A DNA stretch of 64,000 nucleotides from Streptomyces typhae (GTDB taxonomy: Bacteria > Actinomycetota > Actinomycetes > Streptomycetales > Streptomycetaceae). A model generated the notes under the pieces. The model made no database searches. It was not told the DNA's origin and saw only the letters and a program-made list of their open reading frames with translations. A program made the position numbers and the translations under genes. Below are positions 28,227 to 36,845 of this stretch, one piece after another. Within the stretch, counting starts at the first letter, position 1; every line of letters starts with the position of its first letter. The stretch lies in contig NZ_WPNZ01000026.1 in NCBI RefSeq assembly GCF_009755605.1, positions 1-64,000 of the forward strand, in the 5' to 3' direction.

Positions 28227-29168
28227 TCAGGCGATGGCCCTTCCGAACGCCCGCAGCGTACGCAGCGCCTCGATCGTGACGATCGGACGTGACTCCAGGG
28301 CGGTGCCCGGAGCCCAGCGCCGCCACCGGACCGGCCAGCCGCCGTCCCCCTCCTGCTCGGCCACCAGGAAGTCCAGGGAACGTGCCATCTCCTCGTCCGT
28401 GAACCACGCGCGCGCGAGCGATTCGGGCGCCTTCGCGTAGTCGTGTGCGAAGTGGTGCTCCCCGGGCCCGTACCCCGCAGAGACCGGGGCGGTGCCGGCG
28501 CGCTCCGGGTCGAGGACCACCAGCCGCTGCTCGCGCACGAGGCGGCCGAGCCGGTCCGCGGCCGCCTCCGCGCGCGGGCGGTCGGGTGCCCCGTCGAGGA
28601 AGGCGACGGCCGCCTGGACCTCGTACGGATGCGACTTCTCCAGGGACTCCACGGTCAGCCAGCAGAAGTCGGTGGCCCGGAAGAGCCAGGCGTGCCACAC
28701 CTCGTTGCGGTGCAGCAGACCCACTACCGGACCGGTCGCGAGGAGCTCGCTCGGCGGGTGGTCCACCACCGGCACGAACGGCGCGCAGGGGTAGCCGCGC
28801 TGGCTGGGATGGATCGCGGGCAGGGCGCCGTCGGACGTCGAGACGGAGGTCAGATAGCGGCAGACACGCTCCACGCGCATGCCCCCGCAGCGCCCGATGG
28901 AGTCCAGGACGCGCAGCGCGTGCCCGGTGTGCAGCGGCTGGCTCACCGGGCCGCGCAGGTCCGGCTCCAGGGCGTGGCCGTAACCGCCGTCCTCGTTGCC
29001 GTACGCGGACAGCGCGGTCTCCACCGCGTCGGCCCCGCCGTCGAGGAAGTGGAACGCGAACCGTCGCTGTTCGAGGACGCGGGCGGTGAGCCAGACGAAC
29101 TGCTCGGCGCGCTGCAACGGGGAGAGCGGAGGGGAAGCGGCGTGCGGGGACGCTCCAGTTTCGGCCAT
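28227..29168 (-). CDS. hypothetical protein with prenyltransferase-like toroid repeats
   Basis: A 313-residue protein of no firm family. Helical repeats with short glycine-rich turns (AYGNEDGGYGHALEPDL, VAEQEGDGGWPVRWRRW) recall the alpha/alpha toroid of prenyltransferases and terpene cyclases, but the acidic DxDD or metal motifs of an active cyclase are not seen. It lies alone between azlD and the DUF3046 gene. Start ATG 29168. Confidence 0.7.
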   Translation of the reverse strand: MAETGASPHAASPPLSPLQRAEQFVWLTARVLEQRRFAFHFLDGGADAVETALSAYGNEDGGYGHALEPDLRGPVSQPLHTGHALRVLDSIGRCGGMRVERVCRYLTSVSTSDGALPAIHPSQRGYPCAPFVPVVDHPPSELLATGPVVGLLHRNEVWHAWLFRATDFCWLTVESLEKSHPYEVQAAVAFLDGAPDRPRAEAAADRLGRLVREQRLVVLDPERAGTAPVSAGYGPGEHHFAHDYAKAPESLARAWFTDEEMARSLDFLVAEQEGDGGWPVRWRRWAPGTALESRPIVTIEALRTLRAFGRAIA

Positions 29169-29247
29169 GCTCCGAAGGTAGGGCGGAACGCGGCCCCGGG
29201 GAGCCCTCCGGGCGGGGCTGCACTCTCAGGGGCGCGATACTGGACGC

Positions 29248-29442
29248 ATGCGGTTGACGGTCTTCTGGCAGCGGATGGCGGAGCACTTCGGTGCGGGGTA
29301 CGCCGACACCTTCGCGCGCGATCACGTGATGACGGAACTCGGCGGGCGCACGGTGCACCAGGCACTGGACGCGGGCTGGGAGGCCAAGGACGTGTGGCGC
29401 GCGGTCTGCTCCGCCATGGACGTACCGGCCGAAAACCGCTGA
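29248..29442 (+). CDS. DUF3046 family protein
   Basis: A 64-residue protein, MRLTVFWQRMAEHFGAGYADTFARDHV..., matching the small actinobacterial DUF3046 family, which is typically found near recA-recX. Its role is unknown. The size is full length for the family. Confidence 0.85.
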   Translation: MRLTVFWQRMAEHFGAGYADTFARDHVMTELGGRTVHQALDAGWEAKDVWRAVCSAMDVPAENR

Positions 29443-29500
29443 CAGCCGTCCGTAGCTCGGGAGGCGGCCGGGTGGCCCTCCAGCGGGCGGTCCGTGCGCC

Positions 29501-30868
29501 GTGCGCCCCCGCGAGCGCGCGCAGGGCCCCGGAAACAGGGGTCGGCGGCCGAATGTCGGCGCTGTGGGCGAGACTGTCACGGTGGCACCCACAGACGAGA
29601 CAGCGCACATCACCTCCGAGGCACCGCCGCCCGGCACCACGCCGCCCGCAGGGCCCCCCGCGGGCACCGACCGGGGCAGGGGCGCCGGAATGCCCCGCTG
29701 GCTGCCGCGCGCCATGGTGCTCGCGCTCGCGCTGATCGCCTGTTTCCAGCTCGGCAGCTGGGCCTTCCACCAGCTCACCGGGCTGTTGATCAACATCCTG
29801 ATCGCGTTCTTCCTGGCCCTCGCCGTGGAGCCGGCCGTGAGCTGGATGGCGGCGCGCGGTCTGCGCCGCGGCCTCGCCACCGGCATCGTCTTCCTCGGCG
29901 TGGTGATCGCGAGCGCCGGGTTCATCACGATGATGGGGTCGATGCTCGCCGGGCAGATCGTCGACATGGTCGAGGACTTCCCCGACTACCTGGACAAGGT
30001 CATCCGCTGGATCAACCAGAACTTCGACACGGACCTGTCCCGGGTGGAGGTCCAGGACAGCCTGATCCACTCCGACTGGCTGCGGAAGTACGTGCAGAAC
30101 AGCGCCAGCGGCGTCCTGGACGTCTCCGCGCAGGTGCTCGGCGGCCTGTTCCAGCTCCTGACGATCCTGCTGTTCTCGTTCTACTTCGCGGCCGACGGCC
30201 CGCGGCTGCGGCGCGCGCTGTGCTCGGTGCTGCCGCCCGCCAAGCAGGCCGAGGTCCTGCGCGCCTGGGAGATCGCGGTCAACAAGACCGGCGGTTATCT
30301 CTACTCCCGCGGCCTGATGGCGCTGATCTCCGGGATCGCGCACTACATCCTGCTCGAGGTCCTGGGCGTGCCGTACGCGCCCGTGCTCGCGGTCTGGGTC
30401 GGCCTGGTCTCCCAGTTCATCCCCACGATCGGCACCTACCTGGCGGGCGCCCTGCCGATGCTGATCGCCTTCACCGTGGACCCCTGGTACGCCCTGTGGG
30501 TGCTGGTGTTCGTCGTGATCTACCAGCAGTTCGAGAACTACGTCCTACAGCCCAAGCTCACCGCCAAGAGCGTCGACATCCATCCGGCGGTCGCCTTCGG
30601 GTCGGTCATCGCGGGCACGGCCCTCCTGGGCGCGGTCGGCGCCCTGGTCGCCATCCCGGCGGTGGCGACGCTCCAGGCCTTCCTGGGGGCGTACGTGAAG
30701 CGGTACGACGTGACGGACGACCCGCGCGTCCACGGACACCACCGGCGTGGCGGAGCACCCCTCCTCGCGCGCGTGCGGCGCGTGCTGAGGGCGCCGGAGA
30801 GACCGGGGCCGGACGCGCCGCCGTCGTCCGCGGGCGACGACGGGACGCCGCCCGGCGGTCCGCGGTAG
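29501..30868 (+). CDS. AI-2E family transporter (membrane permease)
   Basis: A protein of up to 455 residues. A Pro-rich cytoplasmic N-terminus is followed by about eight membrane helices typical of the AI-2E/PerM family (MVLALALIACFQLGSWAF, LINILIAFFLALAVEPAV, VGLVSQFIPTIGTYLAGALPMLIAF, and YQQFENYVLQPKLTAKSVDIHPAV near the end). The substrate is unknown; the family name does not prove autoinducer transport. The start is uncertain: GTG 29501 is the longest, GTG 29564 or 29582 are equally possible, and none has a good ribosome binding site. Confidence 0.85.
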   Translation: MRPRERAQGPGNRGRRPNVGAVGETVTVAPTDETAHITSEAPPPGTTPPAGPPAGTDRGRGAGMPRWLPRAMVLALALIACFQLGSWAFHQLTGLLINILIAFFLALAVEPAVSWMAARGLRRGLATGIVFLGVVIASAGFITMMGSMLAGQIVDMVEDFPDYLDKVIRWINQNFDTDLSRVEVQDSLIHSDWLRKYVQNSASGVLDVSAQVLGGLFQLLTILLFSFYFAADGPRLRRALCSVLPPAKQAEVLRAWEIAVNKTGGYLYSRGLMALISGIAHYILLEVLGVPYAPVLAVWVGLVSQFIPTIGTYLAGALPMLIAFTVDPWYALWVLVFVVIYQQFENYVLQPKLTAKSVDIHPAVAFGSVIAGTALLGAVGALVAIPAVATLQAFLGAYVKRYDVTDDPRVHGHHRRGGAPLLARVRRVLRAPERPGPDAPPSSAGDDGTPPGGPR

Positions 30869-30871
30869 CGC

Positions 30872-30976
30872 GGATGCCGTATCGGGCTCGGTGGACGTCG
30901 CACTGGGCTCGGCGGACACCGCATCGGACCCGGCAGACGCCGTGACGAACTCGGCGGACGCCGTTCCGGACGCGGG
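30872..30976. repeat. 21-bp tandem repeat after the AI-2E gene
   Basis: Five consecutive 21-bp units with the core GGACGCCG...CTCGGC start four bases after the stop codon. Each copy differs at several positions. The last codons of the gene contain related GGACGCCG sequence. Confidence 0.8.
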
Positions 30977-31029
30977 GGCGGGTGTGCGAGGCGTCCGGGC
31001 GCAGGCGTGGCACCGACCGAGCCCCCGGC

Positions 31030-31410
31030 TCAGTCCTCGCGCAGTGCCAGGTCCCGCAGCAGCCCGAGCGCGCTCTGCCAGGCCATCTCGCTCAGCCCGG
31101 GGTCCTCCAGGTCACCGCTCTCGACGATGCGCACGTCGGTACCGTCCGCGGCGGGCAGCAGCGAGATCTCCACCAGCGCCCCCGGTCCGGGCTCCCAGCG
31201 GAACGACCAGAGGCGTCCCTCCTGGACGTCGACGACGCGCGCGGCGGACACCCCGTGCTCGTCCCAGCGCAGCGCCATGGTGCCGCCCGGCCTGAGATCG
31301 ATCGTGGCCCCTCCGAAGGCGTACCACCGGGCGAAGCCCTCGGGCGTCGTGACCAGTTCCCAGACCCGGCCCGGCGGAGCCGGCACCACCGTTTCGGCGC
31401 TCACGTGCAT
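31030..31410 (-). CDS. SRPBCC (START/AHSA1-like) domain protein
   Basis: A 126-residue single-domain protein: MHVSAETVVPAPPGRVWELVTTPEGFARWY at the N-terminus, a central GTMALRWDEHG, and the C-terminal SEMAWQSALGLLRDLAL helix. This is the SRPBCC ligand-binding fold, of the activator-of-Hsp90-like type. The ligand is unknown. Divergent from the methyltransferase at 31570. Confidence 0.85.
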   Translation of the reverse strand: MHVSAETVVPAPPGRVWELVTTPEGFARWYAFGGATIDLRPGGTMALRWDEHGVSAARVVDVQEGRLWSFRWEPGPGALVEISLLPAADGTDVRIVESGDLEDPGLSEMAWQSALGLLRDLALRED

Positions 31411-31569
31411 GGGCGCCACCGTAGCGGCCCGCGCAGCGGATCTTCGTCGCCCGCACGGCGGTTCTTCGTCGCCCCGCCCGCCGCGCGCGTGAACTGGGGC
31501 ACGCGTGCGTGCTGTTGACACGTAGGTTGTGCGGTGGAACTGCCACACCTCGAAGGACGGACGGGAGCC

Positions 31570-32388
31570 ATGAGCGACCACAAGACGCCCGGACCGGCGG
31601 CGCGCCAGAAGATCGACACGTCGGTCCCGCACTCGGCCCGCATCTGGAACTACTGGCTGGGCGGCAAGGACAACTACCCCGTCGACGAGGCAGCTGGTGA
31701 CGCCTACAGCGCCGTCTTCCCCGGCATCGTCACCGTCGCCCGCAGCAGCCGCGCCTTTCTGCGCCGCAACATCGCCCACCTGGTCACCGAGGCGGGCATC
31801 CGGCAGTTCCTGGACATCGGGACCGGCCTGCCGACCGTGGACAACACCCACGAGGTCGCCCAGCGGCTCGCCCCCGAGAGCAGGATCGTCTACGTCGACC
31901 ACGACCCGATGGTCCTCGCGCACGCCCGCGCCCTGCTCACCTCCACGAGCGAGGGCGCGACCGCCTACGTCGACGCCAACCTGTCCGACCCCGGCCGCAT
32001 CCTGGCGGCGGCGGCCGAGACGCTGGACCTCACCCGCCCCACCGCTCTCATCCTCAGCAACATCCTGGGGCACATCGCCGACTACGAGCAGGCGCGCGCC
32101 ATCGTCTCCCGCCTCCTGGACGGGCTGCCGCCCGGCAGCTACCTCTCCATCAACGATGGTTCGCGCGGGACCGACGCCGACTACGAACAGGCCCAGGACG
32201 CGTACAACGAGAGCGGCGCCCTGCCGTACTTCCTGCGCCCCGTCGAGCAGATCACGGCGTTCTTCGACGGCCTGGAACTGCTCGAACCCGGAGTCGTCTC
32301 GGTGCCGTTCTGGCGTCCGGACGCGGCCTCCCCGGCCCCGGTGGCCATCGGCGAGCACGGTGGCCTGGCCCGCAAGCCGACTGGATGA
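31570..32388 (+). CDS. SAM-dependent methyltransferase, Methyltransf_19 family
   Basis: A 272-residue protein with the family hallmark ARIWNYWLGGKDNYPVDEAAGD near the N-terminus. It also has the SAM-binding FLDIGTGLPTVDNTHEVAQ, VYVDHDPMVLAHARALL, and the C-terminal FFDGLELLEPGVVSVPFWRPD. This family (DUF574) is greatly expanded in streptomycetes and the substrates are unknown. A paralogue lies at 47389. ATG 31570 follows GGGAG. Confidence 0.9.
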   Translation: MSDHKTPGPAARQKIDTSVPHSARIWNYWLGGKDNYPVDEAAGDAYSAVFPGIVTVARSSRAFLRRNIAHLVTEAGIRQFLDIGTGLPTVDNTHEVAQRLAPESRIVYVDHDPMVLAHARALLTSTSEGATAYVDANLSDPGRILAAAAETLDLTRPTALILSNILGHIADYEQARAIVSRLLDGLPPGSYLSINDGSRGTDADYEQAQDAYNESGALPYFLRPVEQITAFFDGLELLEPGVVSVPFWRPDAASPAPVAIGEHGGLARKPTG

Positions 32389-32417
32389 TCAGCTCGGGCC
32401 GCCCCCGCGTGGTGCGC

Positions 32418-32447
32418 TTGACAGTTAAATCGAACATCCATTCTGAT
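32418..32447 (+). promoter_or_regulatory. recA promoter with LexA (SOS) operator
   Basis: TTGACA (32418-32423) and TCTGAT (32442-32447) have an 18-bp spacer. GAACATCCATTC at 32432-32443 overlaps the -10 and is the LexA-type (Cheo-box-like) operator known in front of Streptomyces recA. LexA bound here would block the polymerase until DNA damage. The resulting 5' leader is about 180 bases with no supported gene in it. Confidence 0.85.
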
Positions 32448-32632
32448 TGGGGTTCCGGCGGTGCTGTCCCAAGGGTTCGCAGGGGGTGTCCCCGGGGCGC
32501 GCCGGTGGATTGCGGCGGGACGGATCGGCCCGGGTTGTCCACAGGCCGAGAGGGCGTCGGGGCGCATTGTCAGTGGCAGGCGTTAGCGTCTTTGACGTGA
32601 AGCGATCGACTCAAGCAAACCGGGTGGAACCC

Positions 32633-33760
32633 ATGGCAGGAACCGACCGCGAGAAGGCGCTCGACGCCGCGCTCGCACAGATTGAACGGCAATTCGGCAA
32701 GGGCGCAGTGATGCGCATGGGCGAGCGGCCGAACGAGCCCATCGAGGTCATCCCCACCGGGTCGACCGCGCTCGATGTCGCGCTCGGCGTCGGCGGCATC
32801 CCCCGCGGCCGCGTGGTGGAGGTGTACGGCCCGGAGTCCTCCGGCAAGACGACCCTCACCCTGCACGCCGTGGCCAACGCCCAGCGGGCGGGTGGCGCGG
32901 TGGCCTTCGTGGACGCGGAGCACGCACTCGACCCCGAGTACGCGAAGAAGCTCGGCGTCGACATCGACAACCTCATCCTGTCCCAGCCGGACAACGGCGA
33001 GCAGGCCCTGGAGATCACGGACATGCTGGTCCGCTCCGGCGCGCTCGACCTCATCGTCATCGACTCCGTCGCCGCCCTGGTGCCGCGCGCGGAGATCGAG
33101 GGCGAGATGGGTGACTCGCACGTGGGTCTCCAGGCCCGTCTGATGAGCCAGGCCCTGCGGAAGATCACCAGTGCGCTCAACCAGTCGAAGACCACCGCGA
33201 TCTTCATCAACCAGCTGCGCGAGAAGATCGGCGTGATGTTCGGCTCCCCGGAGACCACGACCGGTGGCCGGGCGCTGAAGTTCTACGCCTCGGTGCGCAT
33301 GGACATCCGCCGCATCGAGACCCTGAAGGACGGCACGGACGCGGTCGGCAACCGCACCCGCGTCAAGGTCGTCAAGAACAAGGTCGCGCCGCCCTTCAAG
33401 CAGGCCGAGTTCGACATCCTCTACGGCCAGGGCATCAGCCGCGAGGGCGGCCTGATCGACATGGGCGTGGAGCACGGCTTCGTCCGCAAGGCCGGCGCCT
33501 GGTACACGTACGAGGGCGACCAGCTCGGCCAGGGCAAGGAGAACGCCCGCAACTTCCTCAAGGACAACCCCGACCTCGCCAACGAGATCGAGAAGAAGAT
33601 CAAGGACAAGCTGGGCGTCGGCGTGCGCCCGGAGGCCGCGGCCGAGCCCGGCGCCGACGCGGCGGCAGCCGCCGCTCCCGCCGCGGAGGAAGCGGCCAAG
33701 GCGGTGCCCGCCCCCGCGGTCAAGGCCACCAAGTCCAAGGCCGCGGCGGCCAAGAGCTAG
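32633..33760 (+). CDS. recA: recombinase RecA
   Basis: A 375-residue RecA that pairs homologous DNA, and triggers LexA self-cleavage in the SOS response. Walker A GPESSGKT is at residues 66-73. Walker B LIVIDSVAALV and the L2 loop region GVMFGSPETTTGGRALKFYASVRMDIRR are intact. The C-terminal tail is Ala/Lys-rich, as in other streptomycetes. It is followed by recX after three bases. Confidence 0.98.
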   Translation: MAGTDREKALDAALAQIERQFGKGAVMRMGERPNEPIEVIPTGSTALDVALGVGGIPRGRVVEVYGPESSGKTTLTLHAVANAQRAGGAVAFVDAEHALDPEYAKKLGVDIDNLILSQPDNGEQALEITDMLVRSGALDLIVIDSVAALVPRAEIEGEMGDSHVGLQARLMSQALRKITSALNQSKTTAIFINQLREKIGVMFGSPETTTGGRALKFYASVRMDIRRIETLKDGTDAVGNRTRVKVVKNKVAPPFKQAEFDILYGQGISREGGLIDMGVEHGFVRKAGAWYTYEGDQLGQGKENARNFLKDNPDLANEIEKKIKDKLGVGVRPEAAAEPGADAAAAAAPAAEEAAKAVPAPAVKATKSKAAAAKS

Positions 33761-33763
33761 GCC

Positions 33764-34555
33764 GTGACACGACGAACCGACTGGGCGGACCACGCCGCCC
33801 CCGCGGGGCGTGACCGCTTCACCGCCGTCGGGCCGGACGAGTACGCGCTGGAGGATGCCGACCCCGGGGCTCCGGACGACGGCGAGGGCGGCGGTCGGCA
33901 GGGCTCTGGTCGGCGGAGTGGCGGCCGTCAGGGCGGAAGACAGGGTGACAGGGGCTCCCGCAGCGGTGGACGACGGCGCCGCGGCGGCTTCGGTGACCCA
34001 CAGGACAGCGGTTCCCCGTCCTCGTCGAGGGCCGAGGACGGGGAGCCGCCCACAGGGGACCCGGCTGAGCGGGCGAGGGCGATCTGCCTGCGCCTGCTCA
34101 CCGGGACCCCGCGCACGCGCAAGCAGCTGGCCGACGCCTTGCGCAAGCGGGAGGTCCCCGACGACGTGGCGGAGGAAGTCCTCTCCCGCTTCGAAGAGGT
34201 CGGCCTGATCGACGACGAGGCCTTCGCGGGCGCCTGGGTCGAGTCCCGGCACCACGGCCGCGGGCTGGCCCGACGGGCACTCGCGCGGGAGCTGCGGACC
34301 AAGGGCGTGGACTCGTCGGTGATCGAGGAAGCCGTCGGACAGCTGGACTCGGACCAGGAAGAGGCCACCGCCCGCGAGCTCGTAGCCCGCAAGCTCCGCT
34401 CCACGCGCGGCCTCGACCGCGACAAGAGGCTCCGCCGCCTCGCGGGCATGCTCGCCCGCAAGGGCTACCCGGAAGGCATGGCCCTCCGGGTGGTGCGGCA
34501 GGCGCTTGAGGAAGAGGGGGAGGACACGGAAGAGCTGGGGTACGAGGGGTTCTGA
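33764..34555 (+). CDS. recX: RecA regulator RecX
   Basis: A 263-residue RecX, which binds RecA filaments and limits their growth. The three-helix RecX repeats occupy residues about 105-250 (ICLRLLTGTPRTRKQLADALRKREVP, LIDDEAFAGAWVESRHHGRGLARRALARELRTKGV, RRLAGMLARKGYPEGMALRVVRQAL). The first 100 residues are a Gly/Arg/Ser-rich linker, longer than in most bacteria. GTG 33764 follows the recA stop by three bases, so both are expressed together. Confidence 0.95.
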   Translation: MTRRTDWADHAAPAGRDRFTAVGPDEYALEDADPGAPDDGEGGGRQGSGRRSGGRQGGRQGDRGSRSGGRRRRGGFGDPQDSGSPSSSRAEDGEPPTGDPAERARAICLRLLTGTPRTRKQLADALRKREVPDDVAEEVLSRFEEVGLIDDEAFAGAWVESRHHGRGLARRALARELRTKGVDSSVIEEAVGQLDSDQEEATARELVARKLRSTRGLDRDKRLRRLAGMLARKGYPEGMALRVVRQALEEEGEDTEELGYEGF

Positions 34556-34782
34556 GCAGTCACGGGCCTGCCCGGCCCGGGTAGGGTCACATATTTCGCG
34601 AGGCGCGGTGCGGCTCCGAAGGAGGACGGCGCGGCTCCGCAGCCGTGACGTGGCTCCGCATCCGCGACGTGCCCCCGGAGGCGGGGCGTATCCGTGAGGG
34701 CCGTATCCGTGAGGGCGGGTGACGTGGCTCCGGAGGAGGGCCCGGCGCGCTCACGCGCCACGGCAGTCGTAGCGTTGCTGTC

Positions 34783-35424
34783 ATGTGCTGGAGCGCAACG
34801 GCCGACCTCGTCGCAGGAACGGGCATCGCGGCCGTGGGGGTCCTCTCGGTGACCCTGGCGGCGCGCCGGCCCCGTGACCTGCCGCTGGCCGCACTGCCGC
34901 TCCTCCTGGGAGCCCACCAAATCATTGAGGCCGCGGTCTGGCACAACCACGGCGGCAGCGGACCGGCCACCATCGCCTGGGCCGTCATCGCGCTGCCGCT
35001 CCTCGCTCTGTGGGTACCGGCGGCCGTGCTGTGCGCCGCACCGCCGGGCGCCCGCCGCCGTCTGCTCGTCCCCCTGGCCGCGGGGGCCGTGACCGCGGCG
35101 GTGCTGGCCCACACCCTCGCGACCCGCACCGTGACGGCCGAGATCCGCGGTCACACCGTCGGGTACTCCCTGGGGCTGCCGCAGGCGGGGCTGATCGTCG
35201 TCGGCTATCTCCTCGCCACCATCGGCTCGCTGCTCCTGTCCGGTGACCGGGGCCTGGTCCTGTTCGGGGTCCTGGTCGCCGTCGGGGCAGTGGTGTCCGC
35301 GGTGCTGTGGCGGCAGGAGTACATCTCGACGTGGTGCGCGTTCGCCGCGGTGAGTTCGGTGGTCCTGACGGTGTGGGTCGCAAGGCGCAGGGCGCACGCT
35401 CCACGACCCCCGGGCCGAGGCTAG
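34783..35424 (+). CDS. DUF6629 family membrane protein
   Basis: A 213-residue protein beginning MCWSATADLVAGTGIAAVGVLSV with six or seven hydrophobic helices (ALPLLLGAHQIIEAAVWHNHGG, IAWAVIALPLLALWVP, LLVPLAAGAVTAAVLAHTL, GLVLFGVLVAVGAVVSAVLW). It matches the actinobacterial DUF6629 membrane family of unknown function. The 227-base gap before it holds degenerate repeats around GACGTGGCTCCG but no gene. Confidence 0.75.
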   Translation: MCWSATADLVAGTGIAAVGVLSVTLAARRPRDLPLAALPLLLGAHQIIEAAVWHNHGGSGPATIAWAVIALPLLALWVPAAVLCAAPPGARRRLLVPLAAGAVTAAVLAHTLATRTVTAEIRGHTVGYSLGLPQAGLIVVGYLLATIGSLLLSGDRGLVLFGVLVAVGAVVSAVLWRQEYISTWCAFAAVSSVVLTVWVARRRAHAPRPPGRG

Positions 35425-35494
35425 GCGCGTCCACGCGCGCGTACTCCCCGGCCCGGGGGCCGACCACACCTCAAGGGGCTGGTCCAGGAAGAGC

Positions 35495-35662
35495 CAGAAC
35501 AGGCCGGTCAGAGCTGGCCGGCCAGGACAGGCAGACCAGAACAGGCCGACCAGAACAGGCAGACCAGAGCTGGCCGTCCAGGACAGGCCGGGCAGAACAG
35601 GCAGACCAGAGCTGGCCGACCAGGACAGGCCGGGCAGGACAGGAAGAGCTAGGAGAGGCCGC
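35495..35662. repeat. 14-bp tandem repeat at the 3' end of the rhodanese gene
   Basis: Eleven consecutive 14-bp units (35495-35648), such as CAGAACAGGCAGAC and CAGGACAGGCCGGG, run right up to the stop codon of the rhodanese gene on the minus strand. The next segment (35649-35662), which holds that stop codon, is itself a slightly altered unit. No gene in this 224-base gap. Confidence 0.9.
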
Positions 35663-36095
35663 TCTGCTCGACCGGCAGACCCGCGGCTTTCCACGCCTGG
35701 AATCCCCCGATGAGGTCCGTGGCGTGCCGCAGCCCCAACTGCCGCAGGGAGGCGGCCGCGAGGCTCGACGCGTAGCCCTCGTTGCAGAACACCACGACGC
35801 GCACGTCGTGACTCACGGCCTCGGGGAGGCGGTGGCTGCCCTGCGGGTCGAGACGCCACTCCAGTTCGTTGCGTTCGACGACGAGAGCGCCCGGTACCAG
35901 GCCGTCGCGCTCGCGGAGCGCCGCGTACCGGGTGTCGACGAGCAGTCCGCCGGAGCTCCAGATGGCGTGCGCCTGCTCCGCGGTCACCCTGTCGAGGCCG
36001 AGTCGCACACGGTCGAGCAACTCGTCGATGCCCAACGGGGTCTTGGCCACGCCCGGATCCTCGTTCAGCGCGTTCAGTTCCCGTCCGGCGCTCAC
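35649..36095 (-). CDS. rhodanese-like domain protein
   Basis: A 148-residue single rhodanese domain, a sulfurtransferase module. The active-site loop is VVFCNEGYASS with Cys104, and the VDTRYAALRERDGLVPGALVVER block precedes it. ATG overlaps the cysteine dioxygenase stop by 4 nt, so the two are co-translated. This suggests it handles sulfur released from, or competing with, cysteine oxidation (inference). Confidence 0.9.
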   Translation of the reverse strand: MSAGRELNALNEDPGVAKTPLGIDELLDRVRLGLDRVTAEQAHAIWSSGGLLVDTRYAALRERDGLVPGALVVERNELEWRLDPQGSHRLPEAVSHDVRVVVFCNEGYASSLAAASLRQLGLRHATDLIGGFQAWKAAGLPVEQSGLS

Positions 36096-36640
36096 TGCCA
36101 GTCCTCCGGACGCTCGACGTGCTCCAGGCGCAGCACCGCGCCGGTGCGGCTGTAGCGGCGGATCTGTGGCAGCGGCGGATAGTAGGCGTGTACGGAGACG
36201 GCGTGCTCGGTCGGAGACTCGTTGAGCACTTCGTGCACGTGGTTGCGGCCGAAGGCGCGGCCCTGGCCGGTGGCGAGGTTCCGCTTGCGGTCGACGCCTT
36301 CGGTGAGTTCCAGGGTCTTCCAGCCGTCGGTGGGGAGTCGAGCGGCGAGCGAGTGCTCCTTGAGGGTGCCCGCGGCGGTGGTGAAGGCGCCGACGGACTC
36401 GGCGTGGTCGTGCCAGCCGGTGCCGGTGCCCGGCGGCCAGCCGATCAGCCAGGCCTCACTGCCGCGGGGGCCCTCCAGGCGTACCCAGGTACGGCCTTCG
36501 GGGTCCAGGGGCAGTGAGGCGACCAGGTCGGTGTCGGCCGCGGTGCGGCGCACGAAGTCGAGAAGTTCGGCAGAGGTGGGCGTGCCCGCGGGGCGGGCGG
36601 GCGTCGGTACGGAGGCAGAAGCCGGTACGGAGGCAGACAT
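36092..36640 (-). CDS. cysteine dioxygenase (cupin)
   Basis: A 182-residue cupin that oxidises cysteine to cysteine sulfinate. The iron ligands are in GWHDHAES (His77, His79) and FGRNHVHEVLN (His134). AVSVHAYYPPL is also typical. Bacterial enzymes are about 180-200 residues, so it is full length. ATG 36640 was chosen over ATG 36682 because GGACGG is upstream and the extra 14 residues overlap the hairpin at 36669-36689. It is downstream of a Cys-rich leader peptide and upstream of a rhodanese. Confidence 0.9.
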   Translation of the reverse strand: MSASVPASASVPTPARPAGTPTSAELLDFVRRTAADTDLVASLPLDPEGRTWVRLEGPRGSEAWLIGWPPGTGTGWHDHAESVGAFTTAAGTLKEHSLAARLPTDGWKTLELTEGVDRKRNLATGQGRAFGRNHVHEVLNESPTEHAVSVHAYYPPLPQIRRYSRTGAVLRLEHVERPEDWQ

Positions 36641-36668
36641 GAGAACCGTCCAGTGAGTTCGCGGAAGA

Positions 36669-36689
36669 GCGCGCCGGTTCACGGCGCGC
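36669..36689 (-). promoter_or_regulatory. hairpin between leader peptide and cysteine dioxygenase (attenuator candidate)
   Basis: GCGCGCCG pairs with CGGCGCGC across a 5-base loop in the 72-base space between the leader stop (36713) and the dioxygenase ATG. On the minus strand it is followed by TCTTCC, a weak pyrimidine run. It could act as a terminator or hide the ribosome binding site depending on ribosome progress through the leader. Confidence 0.5.
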
Positions 36690-36712
36690 GCAGAAAGACG
36701 AAGGTGGCGAAT

Positions 36713-36799
36713 TCAGCAGGACGGCCGACACACGCAGCCTGCGTAGCGCACGAGGTCCATGTGGACCCGCCGCCACAGGCGAACAGCGGTGTCGGTCAT
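36713..36799 (-). CDS. Cys-rich putative leader peptide
   Basis: A 28-residue frame: MTDTAVRLWRRVHMD followed by LVRYAGCVCRPSC. The cysteine pattern C-x-C-x3-C with the RYAGCVCR motif matches the short leader peptides that precede sulfur-metabolism genes in actinobacteria. Cys-codon-rich leaders in mycobacteria are known to act as cysteine-responsive attenuators. Its place 72 bases before cysteine dioxygenase fits: scarce cysteinyl-tRNA would stall ribosomes at its last codons. Confidence 0.8.
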   Translation of the reverse strand: MTDTAVRLWRRVHMDLVRYAGCVCRPSC

Positions 36800-36845
36800 G
36801 GTCCGGAGTAGACCATGCAGCAGCAGAGCGGTCAACTCATGCTCA

